DNA of 29,491 nucleotides from JANWHF01 sp036276235 (GTDB lineage: Bacteria; Planctomycetota; Phycisphaerae; Tepidisphaerales; Tepidisphaeraceae), in assembly GCA_036276235.1 (NCBI GenBank), contig DATBDZ010000423.1, positions 1-29,491 of the forward strand, given 5' to 3'. The notes beneath the pieces were generated by a model. The model searched no databases, was not told where the DNA came from, and worked only from the letters and a program-made list of their open reading frames with translations. Shown here one piece after another: positions 6,785-14,240 of this stretch (position 1 is the first letter of the stretch; each line of letters begins with the position of its first letter). A program made the position numbers and the translations under genes.

Positions 6785-7795
6785 CTACTTCATCTTCGCG
6801 ATAATCGCATCGGTAAATTCCGTCGTGTTCGCGGTTCCACCCAAATCGCGCGTCAGCGTTTTTCCCTCTCGGAGGATCGCATCGTATGCCGCCTGTACTT
6901 TCTGGGCGGCGGCGTCTTCGTGGATGTGTTGCAGCATCATCACCGCGCTCATGATCAGCGCGAGGGGGTTGGCAAGGCCTTTGCCGGCGATGTCGGGGGC
7001 GCTGCCGTGGACGGCTTCGAAGACCGCGACTTCATCGCCGATGTTGGAGCCGGGGACGATGCCCAGGCCGCCGACGAGGCCGGCGCAGAGGTCGCTGATC
7101 AAGTCGCCGTACAGGTTTTCCATCAGCAGCATGTCGAAGCGATCGGGGTTCTGCACGAGCTTCATGCAGCCGGCGTCGATGATCAGCTCTTCGTATTGAA
7201 TATTCGGATATTCCTCATCATGGATTTTCCGCGCCGACGCCAGGAACAGGCCATCGCTCATCTTCATGATGTTGGCTTTATGGAACACGGTGATTTTCCT
7301 GCGATGGCGGCGCGTGGCATAACGAAACGCGTAGCGCGCGATGCGCGTGCAGGCGGCTTCGGTCGCCACCTTGAGGCTGGTGACCACGCCGGGAATGACT
7401 TCGTTTTCGATGCCGCTGTACAGGCCTTCGGTGTTCTCGCGGATGATGACGATATCCACATTCTCGAAGCGGGTTTTGACTCCGTCGACGCTGCGCACGG
7501 GCCGCACGGCTGCATATAGATTCAGCTTCTTACGCAACTGCACGTTGACGGAGGTGAACCCTTTGCCGACGGGCGTCGTTACCGGGCCCTTGAGCGCGAC
7601 CTTATGCGCCGAAATGGCGGCAACCGTGCGCTGCGGGAGGACATTGTCGTACCCCTGCTCCAGCGCGGCGGCCCCAGCGGGAAGCTCGACCCACTCGATG
7701 CTCAGGCCGGTCGCTTCAAGGACGCGCTTGGTCGCGTCCATGACTTCCGGTCCGATGCCGTCGCCGGGGATAAGGACGATTGTGTGTTTGGGCAT
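6785..7795 (-). CDS. NAD-dependent isocitrate dehydrogenase
   Basis: 336 residues, the normal length for monomers of the NAD-type IDH/isopropylmalate dehydrogenase family. The start at 7795 has AGGA 6 nt upstream and gives the canonical N-terminus (IVLIPGDGIGPEV). Family motifs in order: substrate loop VNVQLRKKLNLYAAVRPVRS (~83-102), RENTEGLYSG (~119-128, with the catalytic Tyr126), HKANIMKMSDG (~172-182, catalytic Lys173), MENLYGDLISDL (~225-236, metal-binding Asp residues) and the nucleotide loop VHGSAPDIAGKGLANP (~262-277). The enzyme oxidatively decarboxylates isocitrate to 2-oxoglutarate in the citric acid cycle. ENTEGLYSGIE and the long Arg-rich middle favour IDH over isopropylmalate or homoisocitrate dehydrogenase, but close relatives cannot be excluded. 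It is a stand-alone gene. Confidence 0.9.
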   Translation of the reverse strand: MPKHTIVLIPGDGIGPEVMDATKRVLEATGLSIEWVELPAGAAALEQGYDNVLPQRTVAAISAHKVALKGPVTTPVGKGFTSVNVQLRKKLNLYAAVRPVRSVDGVKTRFENVDIVIIRENTEGLYSGIENEVIPGVVTSLKVATEAACTRIARYAFRYATRRHRRKITVFHKANIMKMSDGLFLASARKIHDEEYPNIQYEELIIDAGCMKLVQNPDRFDMLLMENLYGDLISDLCAGLVGGLGIVPGSNIGDEVAVFEAVHGSAPDIAGKGLANPLALIMSAVMMLQHIHEDAAAQKVQAAYDAILREGKTLTRDLGGTANTTEFTDAIIAKMK

Positions 7796-8000
7796 GAAGT
7801 TCCTGGGTGATTTTGGTTGGTTCGCATGGGTGCGTTCGTTGCGGGGTTCGTGTGCGGAGTTGCGGTTATTGCTCCGCGAAGCCGCAAGCGGCGCCGCTCC
7901 GCGGCGCGGGTTCCGCATCTAACTATATGGATCGCGTCAGCGGGTGAAAGGCGCGCCATTGCAAGTTCCGCGCATTCGGCGCCCAAATTACAATCCGGTG

Positions 8001-8585
8001 ATGATACATCATCATGGAGGACCCGGCCCAATCCGGCTGCTGCTATCGGGAATCTGCATTCCACTCGTAGTGGTTTCGATCGCGTACGCGGCCGATCCGT
8101 TTTCACTGACGGCGCAGAGCACGACCGGCTCGCCGCAATCCGTCTCGGCATCCGGCAGCAGCGCCATCGATCTGGTGCGCGATGTCATCAAAAATGAAGG
8201 AGCTTTCTCCGCGCTGAACAACCAGGGCTTGAACGCCAGTCTTCGCTACGGCGGCGTGAATAACGCTATGCAGTTCTCCAAGAACGCCGCCGGCACTTCG
8301 GCCCCGGTGGCGTTTCCATCGATGTTCGACACCAACCTCGAGCAGGAAATCCTCACGGAGGGCCTGAAGGTCACCAAAACGTTTGGCGGACATCTGTTTG
8401 TAGACGCAAGCATTTCGCGCAACGATTTCCTGCAGGAAGCCGCGATCGATCACTATTGGACGCCCTCGGCCGGGGTCGGCTATCGCTTCAACGACCGCGC
8501 CGGCCTGCGCGTAGGATACCGTGGAGACTTTGGACCCCACTTCACGGTCACCGGCGGAGACCTGCAGTTCTACGTGAATTACTGA
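8001..8585 (+). CDS. Secreted or outer-membrane beta-rich hypothetical protein
   Basis: 194 residues if it starts at ATG 8001; the frame is open from 7944, but that stretch is short and basic. Residues ~10-31 form a signal-like segment (IRLLLSGICIPLVVVSIAYA). The rest is beta-rich: SLRYGGVNNAMQFS, HLFVDASISRNDFL, and a C-terminus of alternating hydrophobic and polar residues (AGVGYRFNDRAGLRVGYRG, then TVTGGDLQFYVNY) ending in an aromatic residue, as outer-membrane strands often do. It could be a small beta-barrel or a barrel fragment. The next gene starts 27 nt downstream with a good ribosome-binding site, so the two are probably one operon. No family recognised. Confidence 0.65.
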   Translation: MIHHHGGPGPIRLLLSGICIPLVVVSIAYAADPFSLTAQSTTGSPQSVSASGSSAIDLVRDVIKNEGAFSALNNQGLNASLRYGGVNNAMQFSKNAAGTSAPVAFPSMFDTNLEQEILTEGLKVTKTFGGHLFVDASISRNDFLQEAAIDHYWTPSAGVGYRFNDRAGLRVGYRGDFGPHFTVTGGDLQFYVNY

Positions 8586-8612
8586 CGTGCCCTACAAACG
8601 AGGAGATCGGTC

Positions 8613-9083
8613 ATGAGAAAGTGGATGAATGTTTTGATTGCTACGCTTGTGGCCGCTCTCGCACTGACGCCTTTTGCGACCGGCGGCGACACGCCACGGC
8701 CGGGGGCACAGCCGGCCCGTCAAACCGCCGCGCCTACGGATGAGCAGGTCATGGGTGATTTCTGGAAGCTCTTCGAGCAGGGGAAATCGGAAGAAGCGAT
8801 GATTCAGTTTACCGCAGCCTGGCCCGATCGCGCTCAGGCGACGGACATTGCCGTTCGCATGTCAGACATGGCCAGCCGCTCCGGCAAATATCTTTCGCAC
8901 GCCGAGATCACCCATCGCAACTTTGATGGCCGCCTGATCTTTTCCGACAACGTTGTTTTCTTTGAGCAAGGCGTCGTGCGCTTCCAGCTCATCTTCGCGC
9001 GGCCTGCCGACAAGTGGCAGGGAATGAATTTCCAATTCAGCTACGACATGGTCGATCAAATCGCCGCCGCGGCGCGGAAGTAA
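8613..9083 (+). CDS. Secreted hypothetical protein, possibly NTF2-like
   Basis: 156 residues with a clear signal peptide (MRKWMNVLIATLVAALALTP, cleavage near ATGGD). The start is fixed by GAGGAGA about 6 nt upstream. After a Pro/Gln-rich linker the mature domain reads DEQVMGDFWKLFEQGKSEEA, a mid-segment ATDIAVRMSDMASRSGKYL, and beta strands EITHRNFDGRLIFSDNVVFF and RFQLIFARPADKWQGMNFQF. One helix followed by a run of strands, with 'W-x-G-x-N-F-x-F' near the end, resembles secreted DUF3887/NTF2-type domains, without proof. It follows the beta-rich gene by 27 nt and probably shares its transcript. It converges on the PEP-CTERM-like gene 30 nt away. Confidence 0.75.
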   Translation: MRKWMNVLIATLVAALALTPFATGGDTPRPGAQPARQTAAPTDEQVMGDFWKLFEQGKSEEAMIQFTAAWPDRAQATDIAVRMSDMASRSGKYLSHAEITHRNFDGRLIFSDNVVFFEQGVVRFQLIFARPADKWQGMNFQFSYDMVDQIAAAARK

Positions 9084-9113
9084 AACTCCCTCCGCCGCGC
9101 GCGATCGATCGAT

Positions 9114-9821
9114 TCAGGCTCTCGCGCAAACGAGTTTGCGATATTTCGCGATGCCCGCGATGGCCAGCAGGACCATCCCGCCCCATACCGATGAGGGGAG
9201 TGGAGTCGGGGCGGTTGTTGCATCCGACACGGTGATGTTGCCGGCGGCCACTTCGCCGTTGTTTCCGACTTCGCCGATATACAGCCACAGGCCGACCGTG
9301 GAGACGGGGGCCGTCAGGTTGAAGCTGATCGTTCCGTTATCGCCCAGGCTGATCCACCCCTGGGGCGTCGTGGTATTGCTGTTGCCATCAAAAGAGCCGA
9401 GGGTGGCTTTTGTATTATCGACCTGCGTTCCGCTCGCATCCGTGCCGAACAGTTTGGGATCGGTCGGCGTCCGTTGCGATCCGGCGGTGAAGAACGTGGA
9501 AGCCGGCGAGAAATCAAATACGGCCAGCCCCACGCCCGCGGCGGCGGTGGTAGCGTCCGCGAAGTTGGTGGTGGACAGCTTGATCGCATCCAGATCGAAG
9601 CCGCTGAACTGCCCCGGCGAGCCGCCCGAACCGCCGCTATTGTCTTTGATCGTGATCGATTGGATCGTGGTAAGACCCAGGCCGGAAAGATCCGCCTGGT
9701 AAACGCCGGTGGCCACGGCAGCAGTGCCCGATAGCTGCGTGAAAGTAACCGGCGCCGAAGACGCCAACCCCACCGACGACATCGCACCCACGACCAACAG
9801 TGACAACAAACCCTTGCGCAT
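9114..9821 (-). CDS. PEP-CTERM-like sorted secreted protein
   Basis: 235 residues from ATG 9821, which has GGAGG 7 nt upstream; a longer open frame to 10022 lacks a ribosome-binding site. Residues 1-22 are a signal peptide (MRKGLLSLLVVGAMSSVGLA). The body is Gly/Ser/Thr-rich and beta-type (LTTIQSITIKDNSGGSGG, LGDNGTISFNLTAPVS, VGLWLYIGEVGNNGEVAAG), like cell-surface adhesin or PEP-CTERM proteins. The C-terminus has the tripartite sorting signal: PTPLPSSVWGG (~205-215), a hydrophobic helix MVLLAIAGI, then KYRKLVCARA. The motif is PLPSS in place of the classical Pro-Glu-Pro, as in several planctomycete variants. Such proteins are processed by exosortases; one begins at 28944. The gene is monocistronic and convergent with its left neighbour. 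Confidence 0.85.
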   Translation of the reverse strand: MRKGLLSLLVVGAMSSVGLASSAPVTFTQLSGTAAVATGVYQADLSGLGLTTIQSITIKDNSGGSGGSPGQFSGFDLDAIKLSTTNFADATTAAAGVGLAVFDFSPASTFFTAGSQRTPTDPKLFGTDASGTQVDNTKATLGSFDGNSNTTTPQGWISLGDNGTISFNLTAPVSTVGLWLYIGEVGNNGEVAAGNITVSDATTAPTPLPSSVWGGMVLLAIAGIAKYRKLVCARA

Positions 9822-10097
9822 GATAGCCCTCCGAGGACTTGAGACTCCCCTTACATCTGCGATGCGGAGCGTATCCAAACGGCGCGGGCAATAGCCAGCA
9901 AGAAAGTGATGGATTGAGGGTAAGCCACAGTTTCCACCAGAATTGCCGCAGGTATGACCCGTACCCGCGTTAAAGAGGCGCAAGATTGCCCAAACTACAG
10001 ACGGGCATCTCGATAAAGGCACCCGAGTTGAAAGGCAGGCGGCGCCCGTAGCGGGTCAAGCGTCCGCGCGTCTGATCTGTTCAAAAAGTCGTAAAAC
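9822..10097. other. Leader region upstream of the PEP-CTERM-like gene, nothing identified
   Basis: No gene is supported here. The minus strand carries the ribosome-binding site of the PEP-CTERM-like gene. I looked for a cyclic-di-GMP or other riboswitch core and for -35/-10 boxes and found none that I trust. A promoter must lie here, because a terminator at 10098-10137 closes the upstream unit. Confidence 0.4.
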
Positions 10098-10137
10098 AAA
10101 AAAAGGTGGCGTGGACCTCTCGGCATTCCACGCCACC
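10098..10137 (-). terminator. Intrinsic terminator on the minus strand
   Basis: On the minus strand a perfect 11-bp stem (10127-10137 with 10105-10115, GGTGGCGTGGA/TCCACGCCACC) is followed by seven T residues (10104-10098) and a further TTTT. It most likely ends the transcript of the coiled-coil gene, leaving a roughly 270-nt 3' region. Confidence 0.88.
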
Positions 10138-10324
10138 CAGGGAAGGAGGATTGTTGAACACTTATCGATACGAGAATACCCCACGTCTGGTTCTCAGGCT
10201 TGAAAAAAATCTCGAATTTTGGCGCGCTCCGATCCCCACATTGTTTAAGGGCAGCGAGAGCTAGCGGTTATGTCGGCTGTGGGAAATGTGAGGACGGAGA
10301 GTCCGATAAAAGGCGTCGGGTTCA

Positions 10325-10397
10325 GGGTTCAGGGTTCAGGATTCAATGTTCAGACGTTCAGTCGTTGCGAGCATTGCATTTCCTGAACCCTGAACCC
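10325..10397. repeat. Inverted repeat of GGGTTCA units next to a stop codon
   Basis: GGGTTCAGGGTTCAGGA (10325-10341) pairs perfectly with 10381-10397 across a 39-nt loop; the left side also carries an extra GGGTTCA unit (10318-10324). It ends 6 nt beyond the stop of the minus-strand coiled-coil gene. Arrays of TTCAGGG around gene ends are a repeat type I associate with planctomycetes. Confidence 0.85.
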
Positions 10398-10403
10398 TCC
10401 CGG

Positions 10404-11426
10404 CTACTTCTTCACGCCCAAGGCCGTCTCCCACTCCGCGCGATGCTTGTTCATCAGCGTGAGATTGGCGGGCGGGACTTTGGCGACCATGTCATCTAGC
10501 TGCTTGAAGCCGTCCTGCTGGGAGCCTTGGGCGAATTTCATCGCCTGCTGGGTCGCGTCGATCTCATCTTTCAGCTGCTTGATCATGTCCTGATTCTGCT
10601 GTTTGGCCTGGGCCTTTTCCTCATCGGTAAGCGGCAATTCGGGGTCTTTGATGCGGCTGGCAAATCCGTCGGCCTTGGTGCGAGCTTCTTTCTCAGCCTT
10701 GAGCGCTTCGGCCTGCTTGTCGCGCGCTTCCTTGGCGGCAGTTCGTGCGGCCTCGGCGGCGGTTTTCTTTTCTTCGATATAGCCGGGGCGATCATCGGCG
10801 CTCACATCCGATGGCGGATTCTTGGCCAGCGTGTCGTTTTGCTTTGCCTCGGCGTCGGCTTTGTCGGCCTCTTCTTTGGCAGCCTTGGCCTCGTCGGCAT
10901 GCTGCTTGGCTTCATCCAGCGCCGACTGCTGATCGTCCTTGGCTGACTTAATCGCGGCTTCGCGCTCGTCCTTGCTCATAACCCGGCGGCCATCTTTTGC
11001 CGCCTTCTCGTATTGAGCCAGCGATTGCTGCTTGGCCTTGAGCTCATCCTGATTTTTCTTGAAATTGGCATCCAACTGCGCCCTTCCCTCTTTGATCTGA
11101 TCCTGCCAGATGGCGGCCGAATAGGCCGACGCGCTCTGACCGAGGAGCCACTGGTACTCCCCTTCCTGCAGGCCGTACTTGGCGAGGTTGGCCTTGGTGG
11201 TGGCGTTGAGTTGTGTCATGATTGCGATGGCGGCAGCGCCGGAGTTACCGCCCGCGGCCTTCTGGGCGGCGGCCATCGCCTGCATGTTGTCCCGGTAGCA
11301 TTGAATGAACGACGTGAGCTGCTTTTCGGTATAGACGCCGTCCTTGGGCTCCGTCCAATCGGCGCCGCGGGCAACGCCCGACCAGACCAGTACGCACACC
11401 AACAGCGGCACAATTCGAGTTTGCAT
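10404..11426 (-). CDS. Exported coiled-coil protein of unknown function
   Basis: 340 residues with GGAGGA just upstream of ATG 11426 and a signal peptide (MQTRIVPLLVCVLVWSGVARG, cleavage before ADWTEP). Residues ~23-115 form a helical domain (LTSFIQCYRDNMQAMAAAQK, TKANLAKYGLQEGEYQWLLG). Residues ~115-300 are a long charged heptad-like region rich in Ala, Lys, Glu and Asp (DEAKQHADEAKAAKEEADKA, AARTAAKEARDKQAEALKAE), clearly coiled coil. The C-terminus is PPANLTLMNKHRAEWETALG. It probably acts in the periplasm as a spacer or binding protein; no enzymatic motif is seen. It is monocistronic, with a repeat and a terminator downstream. Confidence 0.75.
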   Translation of the reverse strand: MQTRIVPLLVCVLVWSGVARGADWTEPKDGVYTEKQLTSFIQCYRDNMQAMAAAQKAAGGNSGAAAIAIMTQLNATTKANLAKYGLQEGEYQWLLGQSASAYSAAIWQDQIKEGRAQLDANFKKNQDELKAKQQSLAQYEKAAKDGRRVMSKDEREAAIKSAKDDQQSALDEAKQHADEAKAAKEEADKADAEAKQNDTLAKNPPSDVSADDRPGYIEEKKTAAEAARTAAKEARDKQAEALKAEKEARTKADGFASRIKDPELPLTDEEKAQAKQQNQDMIKQLKDEIDATQQAMKFAQGSQQDGFKQLDDMVAKVPPANLTLMNKHRAEWETALGVKK

Positions 11427-11521
11427 GAATCCTCCAGAATAATGTGACCGCTGATCCTGCCAAAGCGAGGCGGATATGTCGAGAGATTTTGCGATAGAAC
11501 CGGCGCGGATCTTTGTAATGG

Positions 11522-11902
11522 CTAGCCAGCCTGATTGATCATGAACGTCGCCGAGTCTTCGAAAAACGCGCGGAGCAACTGAGTAACCGGCTCCTCAAAT
11601 CCGGCCTCGGCGAGTGCTCGTTCCATCAACTGCATCCAGCGATCGCGGGCTCGTTGGTCAATGTGAAAGCGGGCATGGCGCATGCGCAGGCGCGGATGGC
11701 CGCGGCGTTGGGAATAGGTGTCGGGCCCGCCGAATCGCTGGATGAGGAATTCGCGCAAGCGTGTCTCAGCGCCGGCCAGATCGGGCGGATAGAGCGGGCC
11801 GAGGATGTCGTCGGCCGGCACCTGCTTGTAGAAGCCGGCGACCAGCCGGGTGAATCCGTCTTCGCCGATGAGGCTGTAGATGCGCGTATCCAGTAGGTCC
11901 AT
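11522..11902 (-). CDS. Group 2 truncated haemoglobin (trHbO type)
   Basis: 126 residues, typical for truncated globins with a 2-on-2 helix fold. Signatures are IYSLIGEDGFTRLVAGFYKQ (helices A/B, Tyr25 in the B-helix), FGGPDTYSQRRGHPRLRMRH (~57-76), with proximal His76 in RMRH, and RDRWMQLMERALAE (G helix). 'GGPxxYSxxRGHPxLRMRH' is diagnostic of group 2 (GlbO-like) proteins. These bind haem and interact with O2, peroxide or NO; the exact role here is unknown. It starts 14 nt after the stop of the metallophosphatase gene, so the two are probably co-transcribed. The ribosome-binding site is poor, which fits translational coupling. Confidence 0.93.
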   Translation of the reverse strand: MDLLDTRIYSLIGEDGFTRLVAGFYKQVPADDILGPLYPPDLAGAETRLREFLIQRFGGPDTYSQRRGHPRLRMRHARFHIDQRARDRWMQLMERALAEAGFEEPVTQLLRAFFEDSATFMINQAG

Positions 11903-11916
11903 GATCGATCGTCAAC

Positions 11917-12927
11917 TTATTTTGCGGGGGCTGTCGTGGGCTTGGCCGTCGGTTTGTCGGGCAATCCCACGATCGTGCGCAGCGGCTGGGTGGTTGCCTT
12001 GTCGCTGTAGGAGTTGGCCAGCGTGGTGGTTTTCCCGGAGACGCGCTCGCGCGAGAAGATGTGCATCGCCTCGCCCTTTTCATCCAGCAGCCGAACAACC
12101 GCCGTGTCGGCGTCGAAGTGCAAGTCGGCAAAGCCCAGGGTCGAGCGCGAGAACGGGCCGCGATTGTCGCGCAACATCTGGCGGCGTCCGCCGCCGCCCC
12201 CTCCGCTGACGACGAAGCTGAGCGGCCAATCGGGGATCTCCAGATGCTGCATCGTGTGATCGTGCCCGCAGAGATAGAAATCGACGTGATGCTTCTTAAA
12301 CAGCTCGCCCCACTGCGTCTGCAGAACGCCATTGTCTCCATGCGCGCCGTTGCTGAAGATCGTGTGATGGGCGGCACAGATCAGCCACGGCGCATGCGGC
12401 TGCGCCAACTCATACTGAATCCACGCCAGCTCGGCGTTCCACTGGGCTTCGCTGAGCGCCTGGCGATTGCTGTCGAGCACGAGCATCGTCACCAGCGGCT
12501 TATCGGGCGGCAGTTCCACGCGGTAATAATTGCTCGGCAGCGTCCAGCGCGATTGCGGATGAAGGCGGCCATACGCCAATTCGTACGGGGCCTTCCCCTG
12601 CTCGTAATCGTGATTGCCCATCGCGATGTAGAAGAGGAATCGCATCGCCGAGGGGTCGTAGGCTTGCTCGAACAGTTTGTTGATCAGCGGATCGTTCGGG
12701 CCGCTAAGCGTCATGTTGAAGATGTCGCCGAGCATGACGATGCCGTTGAATGTGCGTGGCGTGTGCCGGCAATAGTCGTTCAACTCTTTGGTGATTTGCG
12801 CGCGCTCGGGGGTGTTGCCGGCCGGATCGCCCAAGGCCAAGAGATTGACGGCTTGCGGCTGATCGTCGGCGCGGAGTGTCGGCGCGAGCAACACCAGCAG
12901 CAGCGTGGGCATCAGCCGTTTTAGCAT
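11917..12927 (-). CDS. Exported TRAP/purple-acid-phosphatase-like metallophosphoesterase
   Basis: 336 residues from ATG 12927, with GGAG 7 nt upstream and a signal peptide (MLKRLMPTLLLVLLAPTLRA). Calcineurin-type metal motifs occur in order: LALGDPAGN (Asp34), VMLGDIFN (Asp68), MGNHDYEQG (Asn105, His106), CAAHHTIFSNGAHGDN (His187/188) and CGHDHTMQHLE (His222, His224). The spacing and the segments NYYRVELP, WIQYELAQ and FVVSGGGGGG match the tartrate-resistant acid phosphatase subgroup. It probably hydrolyses phosphate monoesters outside the cytoplasm; the substrate is unknown. It precedes the truncated haemoglobin by 14 nt. The C-terminal ~25 residues are Pro/Ala/Thr-rich and likely flexible. 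Confidence 0.88.
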   Translation of the reverse strand: MLKRLMPTLLLVLLAPTLRADDQPQAVNLLALGDPAGNTPERAQITKELNDYCRHTPRTFNGIVMLGDIFNMTLSGPNDPLINKLFEQAYDPSAMRFLFYIAMGNHDYEQGKAPYELAYGRLHPQSRWTLPSNYYRVELPPDKPLVTMLVLDSNRQALSEAQWNAELAWIQYELAQPHAPWLICAAHHTIFSNGAHGDNGVLQTQWGELFKKHHVDFYLCGHDHTMQHLEIPDWPLSFVVSGGGGGGRRQMLRDNRGPFSRSTLGFADLHFDADTAVVRLLDEKGEAMHIFSRERVSGKTTTLANSYSDKATTQPLRTIVGLPDKPTAKPTTAPAK

Positions 12928-13043
12928 CAGGAATCTCCTTGCGATGGAAAAAGGCCCCGGCATGTGCCAGGGCCCTTCATTTGTTCGCTCGTGTTACGAG
13001 ACCGTGCTGAGTAGTCACGTGCCTCCGGCAAACCTACGAAGCA

Positions 13044-13102
13044 CGGCGGGCAGTGCCCGCCCTACGATTGAGCTGCGCGCGTAGGGTGAGCACTGCCCGC
13101 CG
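13044..13102. repeat. Palindromic repeat, GGCGGGCAGTGC family
   Basis: 22-nt arms (13044-13065 and 13081-13102) pair with two mismatches around a 15-nt loop. It is one of three different palindromes packed into the 376-nt gap between the metallophosphatase and glutathione peroxidase genes. Confidence 0.88.
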
Positions 13103-13114
13103 CATTTTCAGTGT

Positions 13115-13175
13115 TGTAGGGTGGGCGTACTCGCCCACCATGAGCGACGTGGTGGGCGAGTACGCCCACCCTACA
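13115..13175. repeat. Palindromic repeat, GTAGGGTGGGCGTA family, copy 2
   Basis: 25-nt arms (13115-13139 and 13151-13175) are perfectly complementary, with an 11-nt loop. The arms match copy 1 at 6711-6767, while the loop differs. Perfect arms suggest this copy is younger or under selection. Confidence 0.95.
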
Positions 13176-13211
13176 GGAATTCGCGACATTTTCAGAGAAG
13201 GAACCTCAAAG

Positions 13212-13270
13212 CGAAGCATCTGGCCCGTTCACGCAATCCAGCCAGATGCTTCGGAGTACCTCAGCATGAC
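13212..13270. repeat. Hairpin plus conserved tail, CGAAGCATCTGGC family
   Basis: 13-nt perfect arms (13212-13224 and 13241-13253) with a 16-nt loop are followed by a tail GGAGTACCTCAGCATGAC. The right arm and tail (13246-13270) recur in inverted orientation at 25480-25504, so the element is dispersed. Confidence 0.82.
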
Positions 13271-13303
13271 AGTTCCTCGCAAAGTAATGCAATCAGCGCG
13301 GTG

Positions 13304-13963
13304 TCATCGCGCCGAGGCGGTCGCGCCTGCTGGTTTGGCGGCGAGGGCCTTTTCGATCTCGCCGGTTACCGATGCGTGGTCGGGCGTCGTCGGGCTGGCG
13401 TAGCGGGCGATGATGTTGCCGTTGCGGTCGACGATGAACTTGTTGAAGTTCCAACTGATGTCGCCTGCAAAATCGCCGGCGGTTTCCTTGCTCGTCAGGA
13501 ACTTATACAGCGGCGCTTGCGGGCCTTCGCTGCCGTTCTTCACGCTGATCTTGGACATCAGCGGAAACTTCACCATGAACTTGCTGGAGCAGAACTCCAG
13601 AATTTGCTCGTTGGTGCCCGGCTCCTGCTTGCCGAAATTGTTGGCAGGGAAGCCAAGGATCACGAAGCCCTGGTCTTTGTACTTTTCGTACACCGCCTCC
13701 AGCGCCGTGTATTGCGGCGTAAAGCCGCACTGGCTGGCGACGTTAACGATCATCACGACCTTGCCCTTGTATTGCCGCAGGTCGGCGTCCTTGCCGTTGA
13801 TGTCCTTGACGACAAAATCGAGCGGGCTGGCGGGTTGATTGTCTTTAGCCACGGCAGGCGCCTTGGTTGGTTCCTTGACGACATCCTTAGGCCCCGCGGC
13901 CAGGGCGACGCCGCCGACAATCATCATCGCGCCGGCACTCAACAACAACTTCGAAAAAGTCAT
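13304..13963 (-). CDS. Exported glutathione-peroxidase-family thiol peroxidase
   Basis: 219 residues from ATG 13963 (GGAG 6 nt upstream) with a signal peptide (MTFSKLLLSAGAMMIVGGVA, cleavage near LAAGPK). The thioredoxin-fold domain begins near residue 46. Key motifs are VNVASQCGFTPQY (catalytic Cys79), LGFPANNFGKQEPGTNEQI (~103-121), a second Cys125 in LEFCSSKF, which is the position of the resolving Cys in thioredoxin-dependent members, and DISWNFNKFIVDRNG (Trp171-Asn172 of the tetrad). The usual Gln of the PCNQF motif is Asn109 here; PANNF variants occur in bacterial homologues. It should reduce hydrogen or lipid peroxides outside the cytoplasm, probably with thioredoxin-like donors and not glutathione. 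Single gene; Ala-rich tail. Confidence 0.92.
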   Translation of the reverse strand: MTFSKLLLSAGAMMIVGGVALAAGPKDVVKEPTKAPAVAKDNQPASPLDFVVKDINGKDADLRQYKGKVVMIVNVASQCGFTPQYTALEAVYEKYKDQGFVILGFPANNFGKQEPGTNEQILEFCSSKFMVKFPLMSKISVKNGSEGPQAPLYKFLTSKETAGDFAGDISWNFNKFIVDRNGNIIARYASPTTPDHASVTGEIEKALAAKPAGATASAR

Positions 13964-14129
13964 ACGATTCTCCATCAATGTGATCACTCAAATGGTTTTA
14001 CTCGTGACGAATTCTATGCAAAGAGTCTGCAAAGATTGCGGTTAAACGATCCTTGCGGCTCTGATCGATCTACCGCGACGGAAGCGGGCGTGTTGTGGTG
14101 AATCCGAGGCACGCTTCGCTCTTGCTGAA

Positions 14130-14188
14130 GTCGGCCGAGTACGGCCGACGCTCGCGGCGTACCGCAACCCTTGGGCAGGATGCCCAAG
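14130..14188. repeat. Two adjacent short palindromes
   Basis: GTCGGCCG-AGTA-CGGCCGAC (14130-14149) and CTTGGGCA-GGA-TGCCCAAG (14170-14188) lie in the spacer before the TIM-barrel gene at 14241. Both are perfect 8-bp hairpins and look like pieces of dispersed repeats. The rest of the 13964-14240 gap shows no gene. Confidence 0.75.
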
Positions 14189-14240
14189 CCACAAAAACAG
14201 AAGTCCGTGTATTTTGCGCCGGCGGCCCTAGAATCGGCTC

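Noticed and set aside
10288..10310. Sequence resembling an RNase P core (GAGGACGGAGAGTCCG)
   Set aside because: Only a short similarity; no P4 partner or other conserved regions of the RNA are found nearby.
12061..12924. 287-residue plus-strand open frame
   Set aside because: It is antisense to the metallophosphatase gene, whose five metal motifs are unambiguous.
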